Source: Macrocybe gigantea (lineage: Eukaryota; Basidiomycota; Agaricomycetes; Agaricales; Callistosporiaceae). From it: 64,000 nt of DNA. Location: NCBI GenBank assembly GCA_011319805.1, contig SJRY01000288.1:1-64000 (forward strand), read 5' to 3'. The notes under the pieces were generated by a model. That model was given only the letters and a program-made list of their open reading frames with translations. It was not told the origin of the DNA and did not search any database. Shown here one piece after another: positions 1 to 11,782 of the stretch (the first letter of the stretch is position 1; the number at the start of each line of letters is the position of its first letter). Position numbers and translations under genes: made by a program.

Positions 1-1306
1 GCTGGCGAGTTTAAACGCGAGGTCCGTGTTGTTGAGCGTTTGGAGAATGTAAGGTACGATGGTCTGCTCATCAACGCTCACACTCAAAACTTGTCCCTTC
101 TTGTTCACGCCGATGATACCATTCGTAGCTTCGTGTTCCGCCGTGACAAAAATGGTTTCACCAGAAATTCGGTTCATGTAGACGCAAGCACCAGACTCCA
201 GGTCATAGAGGTGGATGAAACCGAACTTAGTGACTAAAAAGACGATACCGTGCTTCTTCGACACCTGCATGGCGACAGGGAAGTCGTTGACAGCCTCTGG
301 TGGGAAGTAGACTTCGACAGCTTTCTTCACGAAGGGAGGATCCGGTGCAGCGTGATCTATCTCCACAATATGAAGCTAGAAGAACAATGAAAATAGCACG
401 TAGAGCGAGTCGTGATTGAGACGAACCTTGGCACCCGTCGCCGTCCTCACAGCAAACGTGAAAAGCTTCGTGGGCTTCTGGTGATCATCCAGCTTGATCT
501 CCGCGAAGGCTGCGGCGTGACCCTCGATAGGTTGACTGACTCCACGATCCCTACTGAACAACTGCATGGCGCCTTTGACCTTGAAGGCAGACGGGTTGGT
601 CGTGTTCCCAGAGATCCCAATCAAAACGAGCCACTTTTCATCAGGAGTGACGCGGTAATTGATGATCTGGGCACCAGCTAGAGTAGGATGACGATCGAAG
701 ACCTTCTGAGGTAGAGACGTGGGATCTGCGATGCTCCAATGGTACACGGCGGTTTCGGTTACCATTCCAAGCGTGGACTCGGAGACCCATTTCCAAAAAA
801 CGACATCTTCGTTGTTCATATGCGACTTGATCTTCTGCTTGTGTTCAATGTCAAAGATCTGCAACGTGCGGCCGGCTGCGGGAATGAAGACGGGTGCTGA
901 GCATGAGGCAGACAGTAAACGAATCAGTCCGCACACCTTTCAATGCCAAAACTTTTCTTGTAGGGTGCATAATAGCAGAGTCTGCTGTGATGGGCCGACG
1001 CATGACATTGTTGGCGTCCGCCAGGTCGATGATGACAACCTGGTTTTGTTCATTGACTTTCTCCCGCACACATATAAAGTGGTCGGATTCAAGAGTTAAG
1101 GTCTACAAAAGAAGCAGAATTCAGCCGTGGAGCACGACTACGAAACCGAAGCCGCCGACCTGCAAAACAATAGTTGGTACACGCCAGCGAATTGCGTCGC
1201 GTCAGAAACTCACCTGAAACGATATTGACGCGGGTTGAATGCCCAAGCTTGATAGTTGGAGATGTTCACAGAAGGAGATGGGCTTTGAGGCATCTACTGC
1301 AGCCAT
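1..1306 (-). CDS. CHC1: Clathrin heavy chain, N-terminal part (gene runs off the left edge)
   Basis: Coat protein of clathrin vesicles, acting in endocytosis and trans-Golgi/endosome transport. Exons on the minus strand: 1306-1214, 1102-937, 875-427 and 375 to beyond 1. The four exons join in phase (93, 166, 449, 375 nt) and give the first 361 residues, which is most of the N-terminal beta-propeller. Recognisable family stretches are EHLQL near residue 14, REKV-x-EQ-x-[46 protein letters not shown] and ISGETIFVT, all in the order known from animal and yeast chains (about 1,680 residues in full). The start at 1306 puts methionine twelve residues before EHLQL, as usual. The helical legs and the light-chain site lie outside the window. 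Introns are 111, 61 and 51 nt. Confidence 0.96.
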
Positions 1307-1490
1307 GGCGGAGGAGGAGGTTGGAAGGTACTAGGGTGAGACTCAGCACCGGAGGATGGGTGGAAGGGCGAAGTCGTGTTTGGCTCTATTTTGCGTGCTT
1401 GTACCACACCTCGTTTGGCGACGGCACCGCAGAAAACTTTTCATGACTATGGTAACTAGGCTAATCTATACGTCTACAATTGTACATGCA

Positions 1491-2696
1491 TCAAGAAGCG
1501 AGTCGCAAGGCATCCTCCAGCTCATCCTCTTCAGCCAATGGCATGTGCGCAGGCGGGGCATTGCCGTACATTATTCGCTGTGCAACGATTGCTAGCGAAC
1601 GGTTATGAACCAAGTTCGCAGCAAGAAATAACTAGACTCACCGCAGTCAATGGACAGCTGGAACACCGCACAGACCTGGAACTGAAGCGGAGAATGTTGC
1701 AGGAAGAAATAGACGGTCCTTGAACGATGCTTGAGCGATGAGTAGAACCTAGGTGCAGCAAACATGCGCACTTGAATGAATCCCCTCCAAGCCAGCCTAA
1801 CAGTGTGGACATGCGAAATCCGTAAAGGGAGCATTGCTGATAGTTACTAGACAACAGCGTTGAAAAATTGAGCGGGAAATCGACAGTGAACCAACCTAAT
1901 GAGTTGGGGTATCGGTAAGGTGCTTTCCAGACCAAGTGCCATAAAACCAAGTAGGGATATATAAACTGGAGAACGTCCCATAATTAGGAAAAGAATAGCT
2001 TGACATAAACTGGTGAGTCATGGTCAAACTTCGGAATGACGTGTTGTATAAAACTGATGGCATACATGAATCCCGCCAAAAACTCGATGTATTGGGCGTA
2101 AGGTTTCCATTGCCAATACGACGCAAGGCGGGGAGAATCCCCAAGAACTTCCGGACTGGTTCTTGGCCGATAGTGTATGCATATGTACAGCAGTGCGAGC
2201 TGAGGAACTAGACATGAACAGTGACAATTTTGCGACGGGGCAAGAGACACACCTGAGTAAAAATCATAAGGAGAGACTGTAGCAAAAGAGCAAATTCAAA
2301 TGTTCTCTAAAATAGCGATAATCAGATTGAAATATCGAGACTTGATGCCGAAATGAATGAACCCTAGCCAGAAGAAACATCTGGTGATGTTTGCCAACAA
2401 CCTATAATGGCCCAGGTTAGGCAGTGGCCGCAAGTTTAAAAGAAATACTCTAACAAGATTCCACAGATGTCACGAGAGAAACCGGTCGAGTCCCTTTGGC
2501 GTATCAGCATTCCATGAACTGGACAGTACAGTAATTAGAAGAAACCTTTTCCGCACGATTGAGAGCGCTTGATCGGCATAGACCTGAATTCAAGGGACTA
2601 AGCCACCTCAAGTTCAGTTGCTGCAAGTACGCTCACCAGGGGTGGTCCGATTGCCATGCCCACCGAAGCCGCGATAGAAAGCCATGATGCGACCAT
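1491..2696 (-). CDS. PQ-loop repeat membrane protein (SLC66A2 / yeast Any1-like)
   Basis: Ten short exons: 2696-2637, 2583-2546, 2493-2455, 2401-2363, 2304-2253, 2199-2066, 2009-1896, 1846-1772, 1718-1642, 1591-1491. They join in phase to 242 residues. Two PQ-loop-type segments are visible: GPPLVYADQ near residue 17, followed by DSTGFSRD and ANITRCFFWLG, and LPIPQLISNY near residue 160, followed by SLYGFRMSTLLGWLGGDSFK. The protein looks entirely membrane-embedded with a short acidic tail (EEDELEDALRLAS). Family members lie in Golgi/endosomal membranes and are linked to phospholipid asymmetry; that role is inferred from family only. The gene is divergent from VRG4, and its stop lies 184 bp from the clathrin start. 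The splice at 2363/2304 is the least certain because two acceptors overlap there. Confidence 0.85.
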
Positions 2697-3003
2697 GGTC
2701 GCTGCGGACTTGTAGACGGAGCAAAACCCACGAAAGGGTGTTTGCCCAATCACGTGGAAGGGGAATGGTATGAAATTAGACGATCAAGCAACTCGACAGC
2801 ATTCATCAACGTCGCCTCGCCCCCTAGTTATCAACAAGGATCATTCAAGTCGATACCGAGGACTAGACTCTCTCTTCATCACACTTGACGAAAAGCCCAC
2901 TAGAAGATCATACATTACGAATCGAACTTTCGCTATCCACCTATTTATTTCTCTGCGGCTTCAAGTGACCACTGCCCCCTAATTCGTCCGCTCGTTAACT
3001 CTA
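2697..3003. promoter_or_regulatory. Divergent promoter region, PQ-loop gene / VRG4
   Basis: A 307-bp gap between two start codons that point away from each other, so it must hold both core promoters and 5' leaders. I see no convincing TATA box. Confidence 0.5.
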
Positions 3004-4584
3004 ATGTCGGTTTCTCATGAAAGACCCTCGGTGGCTGAAGAAGATGCAGCAGAGGTGAAAAAAGCGTTGGCGACGGGTGGAATGAAGGAAACGCAGGCTG
3101 GCGGCTCTGCCAGTGAGTCCCAACGCATCTACTTCCGTGAAGAGGTCAGCTGAGCTACGCCAAAGCATCCTCGATTATATGTTATTGCCTCGCGTCCATA
3201 ATCATGACGCTCGTCAACAAGGTCATTGCTACTTCTGAGTTTCATTGCATGAGCCTCGCTGACCTCTTTGAATTAGTTTGTCGTGTCCGGTGCCAACTTT
3301 TCGATGAACTTTTTGTTGTTGACAATGCAATCGGCTGTTTGCGTCGCTTGTGTTTTGGCGGTCAAGAAAGCTGGCATCATAACGTTTCGTTCATTTGACA
3401 GTAAAGATGCCAAAGCCTGGTTTCCGATAAGTTTTCTTTTGGTGAGCGTTATATATACCGGGTCAAAAAGTTTGGTATGTCATTTCTGGCCATATTCGAA
3501 GACCTGGTGCTTAAAACGGACCCAGCAACATTTGAGCATACCAGTGTACACAATATTTAAGAATCTTACCATAATTCTAATTGTATGGATTACCATCATC
3601 TAGGGCGTCCCTCCGTTACTGACAATGCGATATCAAGGCATATGGCGAAGTCATCTGGTTCGGTGGTCGAGTTACTGCCTTGACATTTATATCTTTCATT
3701 TTTATGGCAAGTAACAGTCGGCAGCGCCGATATGCACACGTCAGTCTGAGCTTAGCACCAGGTACTATCTTCCGTCATTGCTGCATGGACCGACGTTTCT
3801 GGTGCATTCAGCTCCTCATTGCCGGCAGTCAGTAACGGCGCCAGCATTGGGTCCCTGCTGGCTGTCAAGGGCATAGTTCGCCACCTGAACATTGGATATT
3901 TTTGGATGCTTGTTAACTGCTTAACTAGCGCTGCATACGTAAGTGAAAGTCACTCTCCTCGTAGGGCTCCTGTATGAAAATGGATGGACAGGTGCTCACT
4001 ATGAGAAAACGAATTAAAGCGACAGGATTCTCCGACTGGGATTCCATGTTCTACAACAATCTTCTCTGCATACCCGTTCTCATCATTTGCTCTATCGTTG
4101 TGGAAGATTGGGGATGCGATAACTTAGCTCGAAATTTGTGGGTAGGATCGCTGTTTGGATGCGAGGCATTAATGACGTCAAATACAGCCCCAAGGAAACG
4201 CGCTCTTTTTTGTTAACGGCAATCGCCTTCTCAGGTGCAGCAGCGGTTGGTATCTCGTATACGACCGCCTGGTGCGTCAGAGTCACCAGCAGCACAACCT
4301 ACAGGTGAGGCCTTTGTTTGATCCCCTGGGTTTCGTAATGCTCAGTCCTTTACAGCATGGTGGGTGCATTGAACAAGTTGCCAGTCGCTGCTTCCGGAAT
4401 GCTGTTCTTCAACGACCCAGTGACATTTGGATCAGTGTCGGCGATAGCTGTGGGCTTTCTTGCGGGTTTGTTGTATGCAGTGGCAAAGAACAATCAAAAG
4501 AAAGACGACAATCGGAGAGAGGCGGATAATATCCTTCCTCTCGCGCATCGCGGACAGCCGCGGTCGGATAAGGGAAAGCTATGA
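3004..4584 (+). CDS. VRG4: Golgi GDP-mannose transporter
   Basis: Antiporter that brings GDP-mannose into the Golgi lumen for mannosylation of proteins and lipids. Exons: 3004-3112, 3166-3221, 3277-3474, 3526-3582, 3638-3706, 3762-3938, 3992-4137, 4188-4304, 4356-4584 (385 residues; yeast has 337). Diagnostic stretches are [48 protein letters not shown], and GALNKLP at exon 9, the sugar-nucleotide binding motif of this family. About ten membrane segments are expected. The cytosolic tail is lysine/glutamate rich. The intron 3707-3761 has a GC donor (ATG|GCAAGT), the only way to keep FIFM-VLSS in phase. All other splice phases agree. Confidence 0.96.
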
Positions 4585-5029
4585 CGCTACCTTTCCCCTG
4601 ATTTCCATCAATCACATGAGCTCGTCTTGTACCATTTCCGTGCTTAGTTCGTTGGCGTATTTAAGTTGAACGTGTGGTATACTTTGCGTGCGTTGTAGCT
4701 ATATACATTTTGGTGGACATTGTGCGGCTGCGGGTGGCCGTAATTTGGCTTAGAAACTAGCTTCAGGGCATCTAACACGGGACAAGGAACTGTCTAGGAA
4801 GCGCAGGGTTCGTGCCGATAAGATATATAAACCTTTGAATCTTCTGCTCCCCAAGCTCTCGCTCTCTCCCCGTCTATTTGCCCAGAAAACATTACAAGAG
4901 CCCTGTGATTTGTATCGCGGGACTTGGGGCTGAGTCACAGTTTTTCCGGCCTTGTACTCCCGATAAGCTCATTTTGGACGTATTCTACACCATCATCTCG
5001 ACCACTGAACATCATTCGGATAGCCTGCA
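4585..5029 (+). promoter_or_regulatory. VRG4 3' end and pyruvate carboxylase promoter/leader
   Basis: Gene-free 445 bp. It contains a TATA-like TATATAA at 4824-4830, about 200 bp before the PYC1 start, followed by a pyrimidine-rich stretch (CTCTCGCTCTCTCCC near 4855-4870), the usual look of a fungal 5' leader. Confidence 0.45.
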
Positions 5030-8000
5030 ATGACTTCCCAAGATAATACCCTTCACCCTCCGAGGCTCGCAGGGCTGTTTGCTAGCACACCCAGCGTTCC
5101 CGGGACCCCAGTTCATTCCATACAGACTATGAGAAGGAAGTCGGCTGGACATGGAGGGCCCTTGACAAAGATTTTGGTGGCCAATCGTGGTGTACCGCTC
5201 TTCCGCTGGACATATTCTCCAATTCCGTGCTGAATCCCTTCATGTTTCCAGGAAATTGCTATCCGTGTCTTCCGAACAGCCCACGAACTGGCGATGCACA
5301 CCGTGGCCATCTATTCGTTTGAAGATCGCCTCTCTGCTCATCGTCAAAAGGTGCAGCGGGATGCCAACATTTTTCAACAGAATGAGAGAAATTGACAGTT
5401 TCTTTGGGTTTCTAGTCGGATGAGGCTTATCAGGTCGGGAAAGGTTTGACGCCAGTGGGAGCATATCTCGCCCAGGACGACATCATCAGAATCGCTCTGG
5501 AACATGGCGTCGACATGATTCACCCTGGGTACGCCCCTTCTCTACTTCCCGGAGCTCCAGATAATTGACATGTTATTGGTAGTTACGGATTCCTGGCTGA
5601 AAACGCCGAGTTCGCGCGCAAAGTCGAACAGGCAGGCATTGCCTTCGTCGGACCATCCCCTGAAGTCATTGATGGTCTCGGAGACAAGACCAAAGCGCGC
5701 TCTCTTGGTGATCCTCTCGAAACTCCTCAAAATGGGTCATTCCTGTTCTGACGGCCCCTTGAAAAAAGCCATCCAGGTCGGAGTCCCAGTTGTGCCCGGT
5801 ACACCTGGACCTGTCTCGTCATATGCGGAGGGCGAAACCTTCATCAAGGAATACGGGCTACCTGGTCAGATGTTGTCCGTCCTGCAGGCCTTTCTGATTC
5901 TTAACTCCCTCTTCCACCCGTAGTCATCATCAAAGCAGCCATGGGTGGTGGAGGTCGTGGTATGCGCGTCGTTCGCGAGCAATCCGATTTCCAAACGTCT
6001 TTCGAACGCGCTGTGAGCGAGGCAAAGTCCGCTTTTGGCGATGGGACCGTTTTCATCGAACGCTTCTTGGAGCGCCCACGCCACATCGAAGTACAGCTCC
6101 TCGCTGACTCGCAAGGCAACACCGTCCACCTCTTCGAGCGCGACTGCTCCGTACAGAGAAGGCATCAAAAGGTCGTCGAGGTGGCCCCAGCCTTGCACTT
6201 GCAGGAGGAAGTCAGGCAGGCTATCTTGAACGATGCTATCAAGCTCGCGAAGAAGGTCGGGTACAGGAATGCAGGGACTGCTGAATTTTTGGTCGATCAA
6301 ATGGGCAGACACTACTTCATTGAAATTAACCCGCGTATTCAAGTCGAACATACGATCACTGGTGGGTGCTGACTCTGTCACCACTCGGACCATGGCTAAC
6401 CTGCGCCCCAGAGGAGATCACTGGAATAGACATTGTTGCAGCGCAGATCCAAATCGCTGCAGGTGCTACCCTTCCACAGCTCGGGCTGACACAGGATGCT
6501 ATTACGAAGCGTGGCTTCGCCATTCAATGTCGCATCACGACCGAGGATCCTGCGCAAAACTTTCAACCTGATACTGGAAAGATTGAGGTCTATCGCAGTG
6601 CAGGTGGTAACGGTGTGCGTTTGGACGCAAGTTCTGGTTTCGCCGGCGCTCAGATCACGGTTCGTCATGACAGTCCCTTGTTTTCGGTTCTGTACTAACG
6701 TTCGAGTTGTAGCCTCATTACGATAGTTTGTTGGTAAAATGCACCGTCAGTGGCGCTACCTACGAAGTGGCTCGTCGTAAGATGCTTCGGGCTTTGGTGG
6801 AATTCCGTATCCGAGGTGTCAAGGTGCGTATCACTGCTGACCTGAGGAAAAGCATTGTGCTAATTTCCGTCAGACCAATATTCCCTTCCTGTTCCGCCTG
6901 TTGACCCACGACGTTTTCATCGGCGGCAAGACCTGGACAACTGTACGTCCCTATCGGACTTTCCCATTCTTGAAATTCATTTTCCCTAGTTCATCGACGA
7001 TACTCCTGATCTCTTCAAGCTTGTCCAAAGCCAGAACCGTGCTCAAAAGCTGCTGGCATATCTTGGAGACTTGGCCGTTAATGGCAGTTCCATCAAGGGC
7101 CAGACCGTAAGGACAATGTCCTCTGCCGCAGTATACATTGTTCATCTACCTCATTTTCAGGGCGAGCCTGGACTCAAGAACGAAATTGTTATCCCAAGAC
7201 TAAAGGACCGCGAAGATCCAAACGGTCCTCCCTCGACACTTACTTCCCCTGTCAGGTCGGTTGGCGCAATATCATTGTCGAGCAGGGACCCGCGGCCTTC
7301 GCCAAGGCGGTCCGCGAATATCCAGGATGCCTCATCATGGACACTACGTGGCGTGACGCCCACCAGTCCCTTCTCGCTACCCGCCTTCGTACCATAGATA
7401 TGGTCAACATCGCAAAGGAGACGAGCTGGGCGTTGGCCAACGCGTTCAGTCTTGAGTGCTGGGGAGGAGCAACGTTCGACGTCGCAATGAGATTCTTGTA
7501 TGAGGACCCTTGGGAACGTTTGGTGAGTCTTCTCCATGGTCAACAGATCCTGCGTCTAATTCCCACTTCTTTGGTGAAGAGGACCCTCCGTCGCCTTGTT
7601 CCCAACATTCCTTTCCAAGCCCTTGTTCGAGGTGCCAACGGTGTAGGATACACAAGTTACCCGTGAGTCACCTATCATCAACTTGCACGATGGTTCGTTG
7701 TTGCATATACTCTATATAGAGATAACGCCATATACGATTTCTCCAAAAAAGCTGTGGAAAACGGTCTCGACATCTTCCGTGTCTTTGACTCCCTGAACTA
7801 CGTTGGTAAGTGAAGGCAGAAATGCACCAAGCTGCTGATAACCGAGCTGGGCACGAACGTACAGAAAACGTGAGTAATCCCTTGCGTTCCAGAAACACCA
7901 GTCATACAATGGCGATATATAGATGCGCCTCGGAATCGATGCAGCGAAACAAGCGGGAGGCGTTGTTGAAGCTGTCGTCTGCTATAGCGGTGACGTCGCC

Positions 8001-10074
8001 AGTCCCCACGAAAAGAAATATACGTTACAATATTACCTTGACTTCGTCGACCAGCTTGTCAAGGAGGGCATTCACATCCTTGGAGTTAAGGACATGGCTG
8101 GTCTCTTGAAACCAGAGGCCGCGAAATTGTACGCTTGGATCATGTTTCTGCCGATCCTGTTCCCTTTGACAAGTCCGCAATAGGCTCGTTGGTGCCATCC
8201 GAAAGGCATACCCTGATTTACCTATTCACGTACATTCCCATGATACGGCGGGCATTGCCGCGGCAAGCATGCTTGCTGCGGCTGCTGCCGGCGCTGATGT
8301 TGTGGATGTGGCCATCGACAGTCAGGACTTTGCCTCTAGCTAATCGTGAATGTAACTGAGATGCACCTTTTCAGGCATGTCGGGTCTCACGTCTCAACCA
8401 GCCATGGGCGCCGTGTGCATGGCTCTGGAACAAACCTCGATGGGAACTGGCATTCGATATGAAGATATCCAAGCTCTTAATATGTACTGGAGCCAGGTCC
8501 GCATGCTCTACACCTGCTTCGAAGCAAATGTCCGCGCGTCCGATTCCAGTGTATTCGAACATGAGATGCCAGGTGGTCAGTACACAAACCTCATGGTGCG
8601 TATGATAGGGGAGGCTTTGCGTTCTTCACTCTTAATTTGTCCTACGCAGTTCCAAGCTTCCCAGCTGGGCCTCGGAACGCAGTGGTCAGGTTAGTCTGTT
8701 ATCTCCGCGCATCATCGTCTTTGATGTGACGCCAAATTTTGCAGTCATCAAACAGAAATACGTCGAAGCCAACGATTTGGTAAGCTAAATTATTTCCAAT
8801 GTTCTATCCTTCACTCACGTCACGCCCATTTAAGTGCGGGAACATCATCAAGGTATCATCATTGGATACCAGTATCAGCCTTCTCTGACATTCTTCTAGG
8901 TTACACCTTCATCCAAAGTTGTTGGAGATTTCGCACAATGGATGACGTCAAACAACTTCACAAAAGAAGACGTACTGGAGCGTGCCGAACACCTGGACTT
9001 CCCATCGTCCGTCGTCGAATTCTTCCAAGGGTACCTGGGACAGCCTGTGGGAGGTTTCCCAGAGCCGTTGCGGACAAAGATTATCAGGAACAAGCCTAGA
9101 ATTGACGGGCGGCCTGGCGCGGTCCTTGAGCCCCTTGACTTTAAGAAAATTAAGGCAGAGCTACGGAGTAAATTTGGGAAACATATCACATCTACGGATG
9201 TGACTTCCTACGTCATGTATCCGAAGGTTTGTGAGTTCTTCGTATCCGACATGTCGCTGCTGACAAATCTGTCATATTCAAGGTCTTTGAGGAGTATCAA
9301 GGCTTCATTGAGAAGTATGGTGATCTAAGGTCCGTCTTTCTGGTTTATCGGATGATTCTCAATTCTTTGTCTTATCATATGTATCAAGCGTCGTTCCCAC
9401 ACGTTACTTCCTGGGCCGTCCAGAATTGGGAGAAGAGATGCACATTTCTATTGAAAAAGGAAAGACGCTTATTATACGTTTGATGGCTGTTGGGCCCGTG
9501 GAGGAGGGAAGGGCCCAACGGGACGTGTGGTTCGAAGTCAATGGCGAAGTGCGTGCTCTTTTCTCCAGGGAGAAAATATTTCAAATATATCTCATCAAAA
9601 AACAGGTCCGCTCGGTGGCTGTTGAAGACAAGAATTCTGCCGTTGAAACAGTTTCGCGGGAGAAGGCCACTTCAGATCCAGGATCAGTTGGGGCTCCCAT
9701 GTCTGGTGTGGTCGTAGAAGTCAGAGTCAAGGAAGGTCAGGAGATAAAGAAAGGAGACCCTGTTTGCGGTAAGTGCTCGCAAGTTTGCATTCGTCTTGTT
9801 TATCAGCTGATCTCATCTGACATATCTCAGTCCTGAGCGCCATGAAGGTAACTTGGGTTTCCGTCAGATCTTTTCGCCACTTGTTTATGTTCCTATTTCA
9901 GATGGAGTCAGCGGTCACTGCACCCGTATCTGGACACATCAAGCGCGTTGTTGTGCAAGAAGGTCTGCTTTCGAAAGCCTGAACATGTCACCCTCCCCTT
10001 TTTTTTAACTTGCATTCTTTGAAACAGGGGATTCAATCAACCAAGGCGATCTTACAGTGGAGATTATGCATTGA
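5030..10074 (+). CDS. PYC1: Pyruvate carboxylase (biotin enzyme), 27 exons, one apparent 1-nt frameshift
   Basis: Makes oxaloacetate from pyruvate, bicarbonate and ATP; anaplerotic, cytosolic in fungi. Exons: 5030-5191, 5252-5350, 5416-5528, 5583-5707, 5769-5864, 5924-6361, 6412-6659, 6713-6823, 6874-6942, 6990-7106, 7161-7522, 7580-7662, 7720-7805, 7865-7869, 7923-8128, 8184-8320, 8375-8595, 8650-8689, 8745-8779, 8835-8852, 8900-9226, 9283-9329, 9389-9548, 9606-9768, 9831-9847, 9902-9962, 10028-10074. Domains in order: biotin carboxylase with the glycine loop AMGGGGRGM, carboxyltransferase with [11 protein letters not shown], and a C-terminal biotinyl domain with AMKM, where an intron falls between the biotinylated Lys and the next Met. 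Length is about 1,197 residues, normal for fungi. One base is missing at 7250/7251: SP and the following [10 protein letters not shown] are in different frames. Exon 14 is only 5 nt. Confidence 0.95.
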
Positions 10075-10248
10075 GTGAACGCGATAAGAAAATGCCGGAA
10101 TTCTGTAAAGATAGAGAATAGAAATGGAAAAACATTGCATGGGTCATTCTTCCTTCCCATCAGGACGTGCAACCGGAAATGTTGTCGTCAGAAGGGACGG
10201 CGAAGATATAATTGTGAGTTGAGGTGGACAAGTTCGAGGTACATGAAG

Positions 10249-11624
10249 TTAATGGACAACAAGAGAGGTTGCATTCTGCAATTTCTCAACGCATTTCTTT
10301 TGAATTTCTACCACGATATCCTTTGCATGCAAATACATGTTTATATGCGGCAGTCTCCATTGAAAGAGTATCATACTCGCCTTTGCTGGCTGGACTTTAT
10401 TCATAAGCCCGACGCCCAAACCCGACCAGACGACAATACGGTCCACATCGTCTGCTTTCTGTCCCTCAGCGTATCTACTGCGCAATGTACCTACATCGAT
10501 GCCCTTCTCGAAATCTTCCACAGTACCTGCGCGTATCCATGGCATCAGTAAGCTTGAAACGGGGAAAGACAATATGACACTCGCTGTTACGCAAACCTCG
10601 GCCGTCGATGCCAGCAGGCCAACCGAGGGTACCTCTTGCTTCGTCAAAGGCCATCGTACGGATAGAGGCGGAGCTTTTCGCCGCGATTAAAGCCTGACGT
10701 TGAGGATTAGAGTACAAACTTTTTGAGGCGAGCAAAAAGCGAGTTCCATAGACGGCTCCGGAGGCACCCAGAGTCAGAACAGCAGCCAGATGTCCGCCGT
10801 GGACAAATCCGCCTGCGGCGATAATAGGCGGTCCGTCCTTTGGTACAGCTTCCAGGACGGAAGAAAGAAGTGTCAGCACGGGTTGGCCCGTACCTAGACC
10901 ATGGCCACCAGCTTCGATGCCTAGTGAAACGTGGCATCAGATGAAAGGAGTTATGAGCGAAAGTGAATCCGGAAAAAAGGAGCAACCTTGAGCCACAACA
11001 ACGTCTACTTTCCAGTCATTAACGGCGACTAAAGCCTCTTCGACAGTGGACACCTGGACGAATATCTTGGTGAAGCCAGGCTTCTTCTCGTTATCGCGAA
11101 TGAACTGGATCCACTGCTTCAATTTCACTCCAAATGAAAGCCACACGGCTTGCACGTTGTTCTCCAATGCAATGGACAGCACTTCTGATGCTGGCGCATC
11201 TGGCTTCTCAAGTTGCCATCCGAGAAAACCGATTCCAATAGGCAATGGAGATTGTGCGTCGACGTTAAACGCAGCCCGAGCCATAGCCACTTCAGCTCTG
11301 AGCTTCTCAGGCTTCTCGTAGCCTTTTATTTCTTCCGTGAATAATAGCAAGAACTGTATGCAACGTACAACCTACCCCAGGCCAGGAAGCCGAATCCACC
11401 GGCTAGTGAGACCTGGGACGCCAGGGCTCCTGGAAAGGAGAAAGTTAAGACTAAAATTTCGAAATTGCTTCGGGCATACCACCGCTGGCTCCGGCCATGT
11501 TTCCGCATACGATCGGTGCTTTGATACCTAGAAGACAAGTCATTCTGGAATGCATCGAAGTTGGGCTACATCACGGCATACCGAGCAATCTAGTGAGCTT
11601 TGTCGAAACTCGAGGCAATGCCAT
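10249..11624 (-). CDS. Nitronate monooxygenase (2-nitropropane dioxygenase family)
   Basis: FMN enzyme that oxidises toxic alkyl nitronates. Exons: 11624-11582, 11527-11480, 11429-11376, 11322-10987, 10920-10597, 10526-10381, 10320-10249 (340 residues). Family landmarks are APIVCGNMAGASGG near the N-terminus, GGFGFLA, PIGIGFLGW, VAQGIEAGGHG (the flavin/substrate loop), AAGGFVHGGHLAAVLTLGA and GTRFL. The start at 11624 gives the usual short lead (MALPRVSTKLTRLLG) before the barrel. The last intron (10380-10321, 60 nt) needs a GC donor (AAG|GCGAGT). It is also a multiple of three with no stop, so retention would add 20 residues. Convergent with PYC1 and divergent from SMB1. Confidence 0.92.
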
Positions 11625-11782
11625 GACAGATACTCCAGAGTTTTTATCACATTGCTTGCTGACACTCACCCCCGTCGGCTCATATGGGTCTGCAAAAGGA
11701 AACAATTGTTTGTTTCTGTTTATTGGCCAACCGTTGTCCCAAAACTTTCGACTAGTCGTTGATCTCAAAATCGTCGCCCATC
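11625..11782. promoter_or_regulatory. Short divergent promoter, nitronate monooxygenase / SMB1
   Basis: Only 158 bp separate two start codons pointing away from each other, so core promoter and leaders of both genes must share it. No TATA element was seen. Confidence 0.45.
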
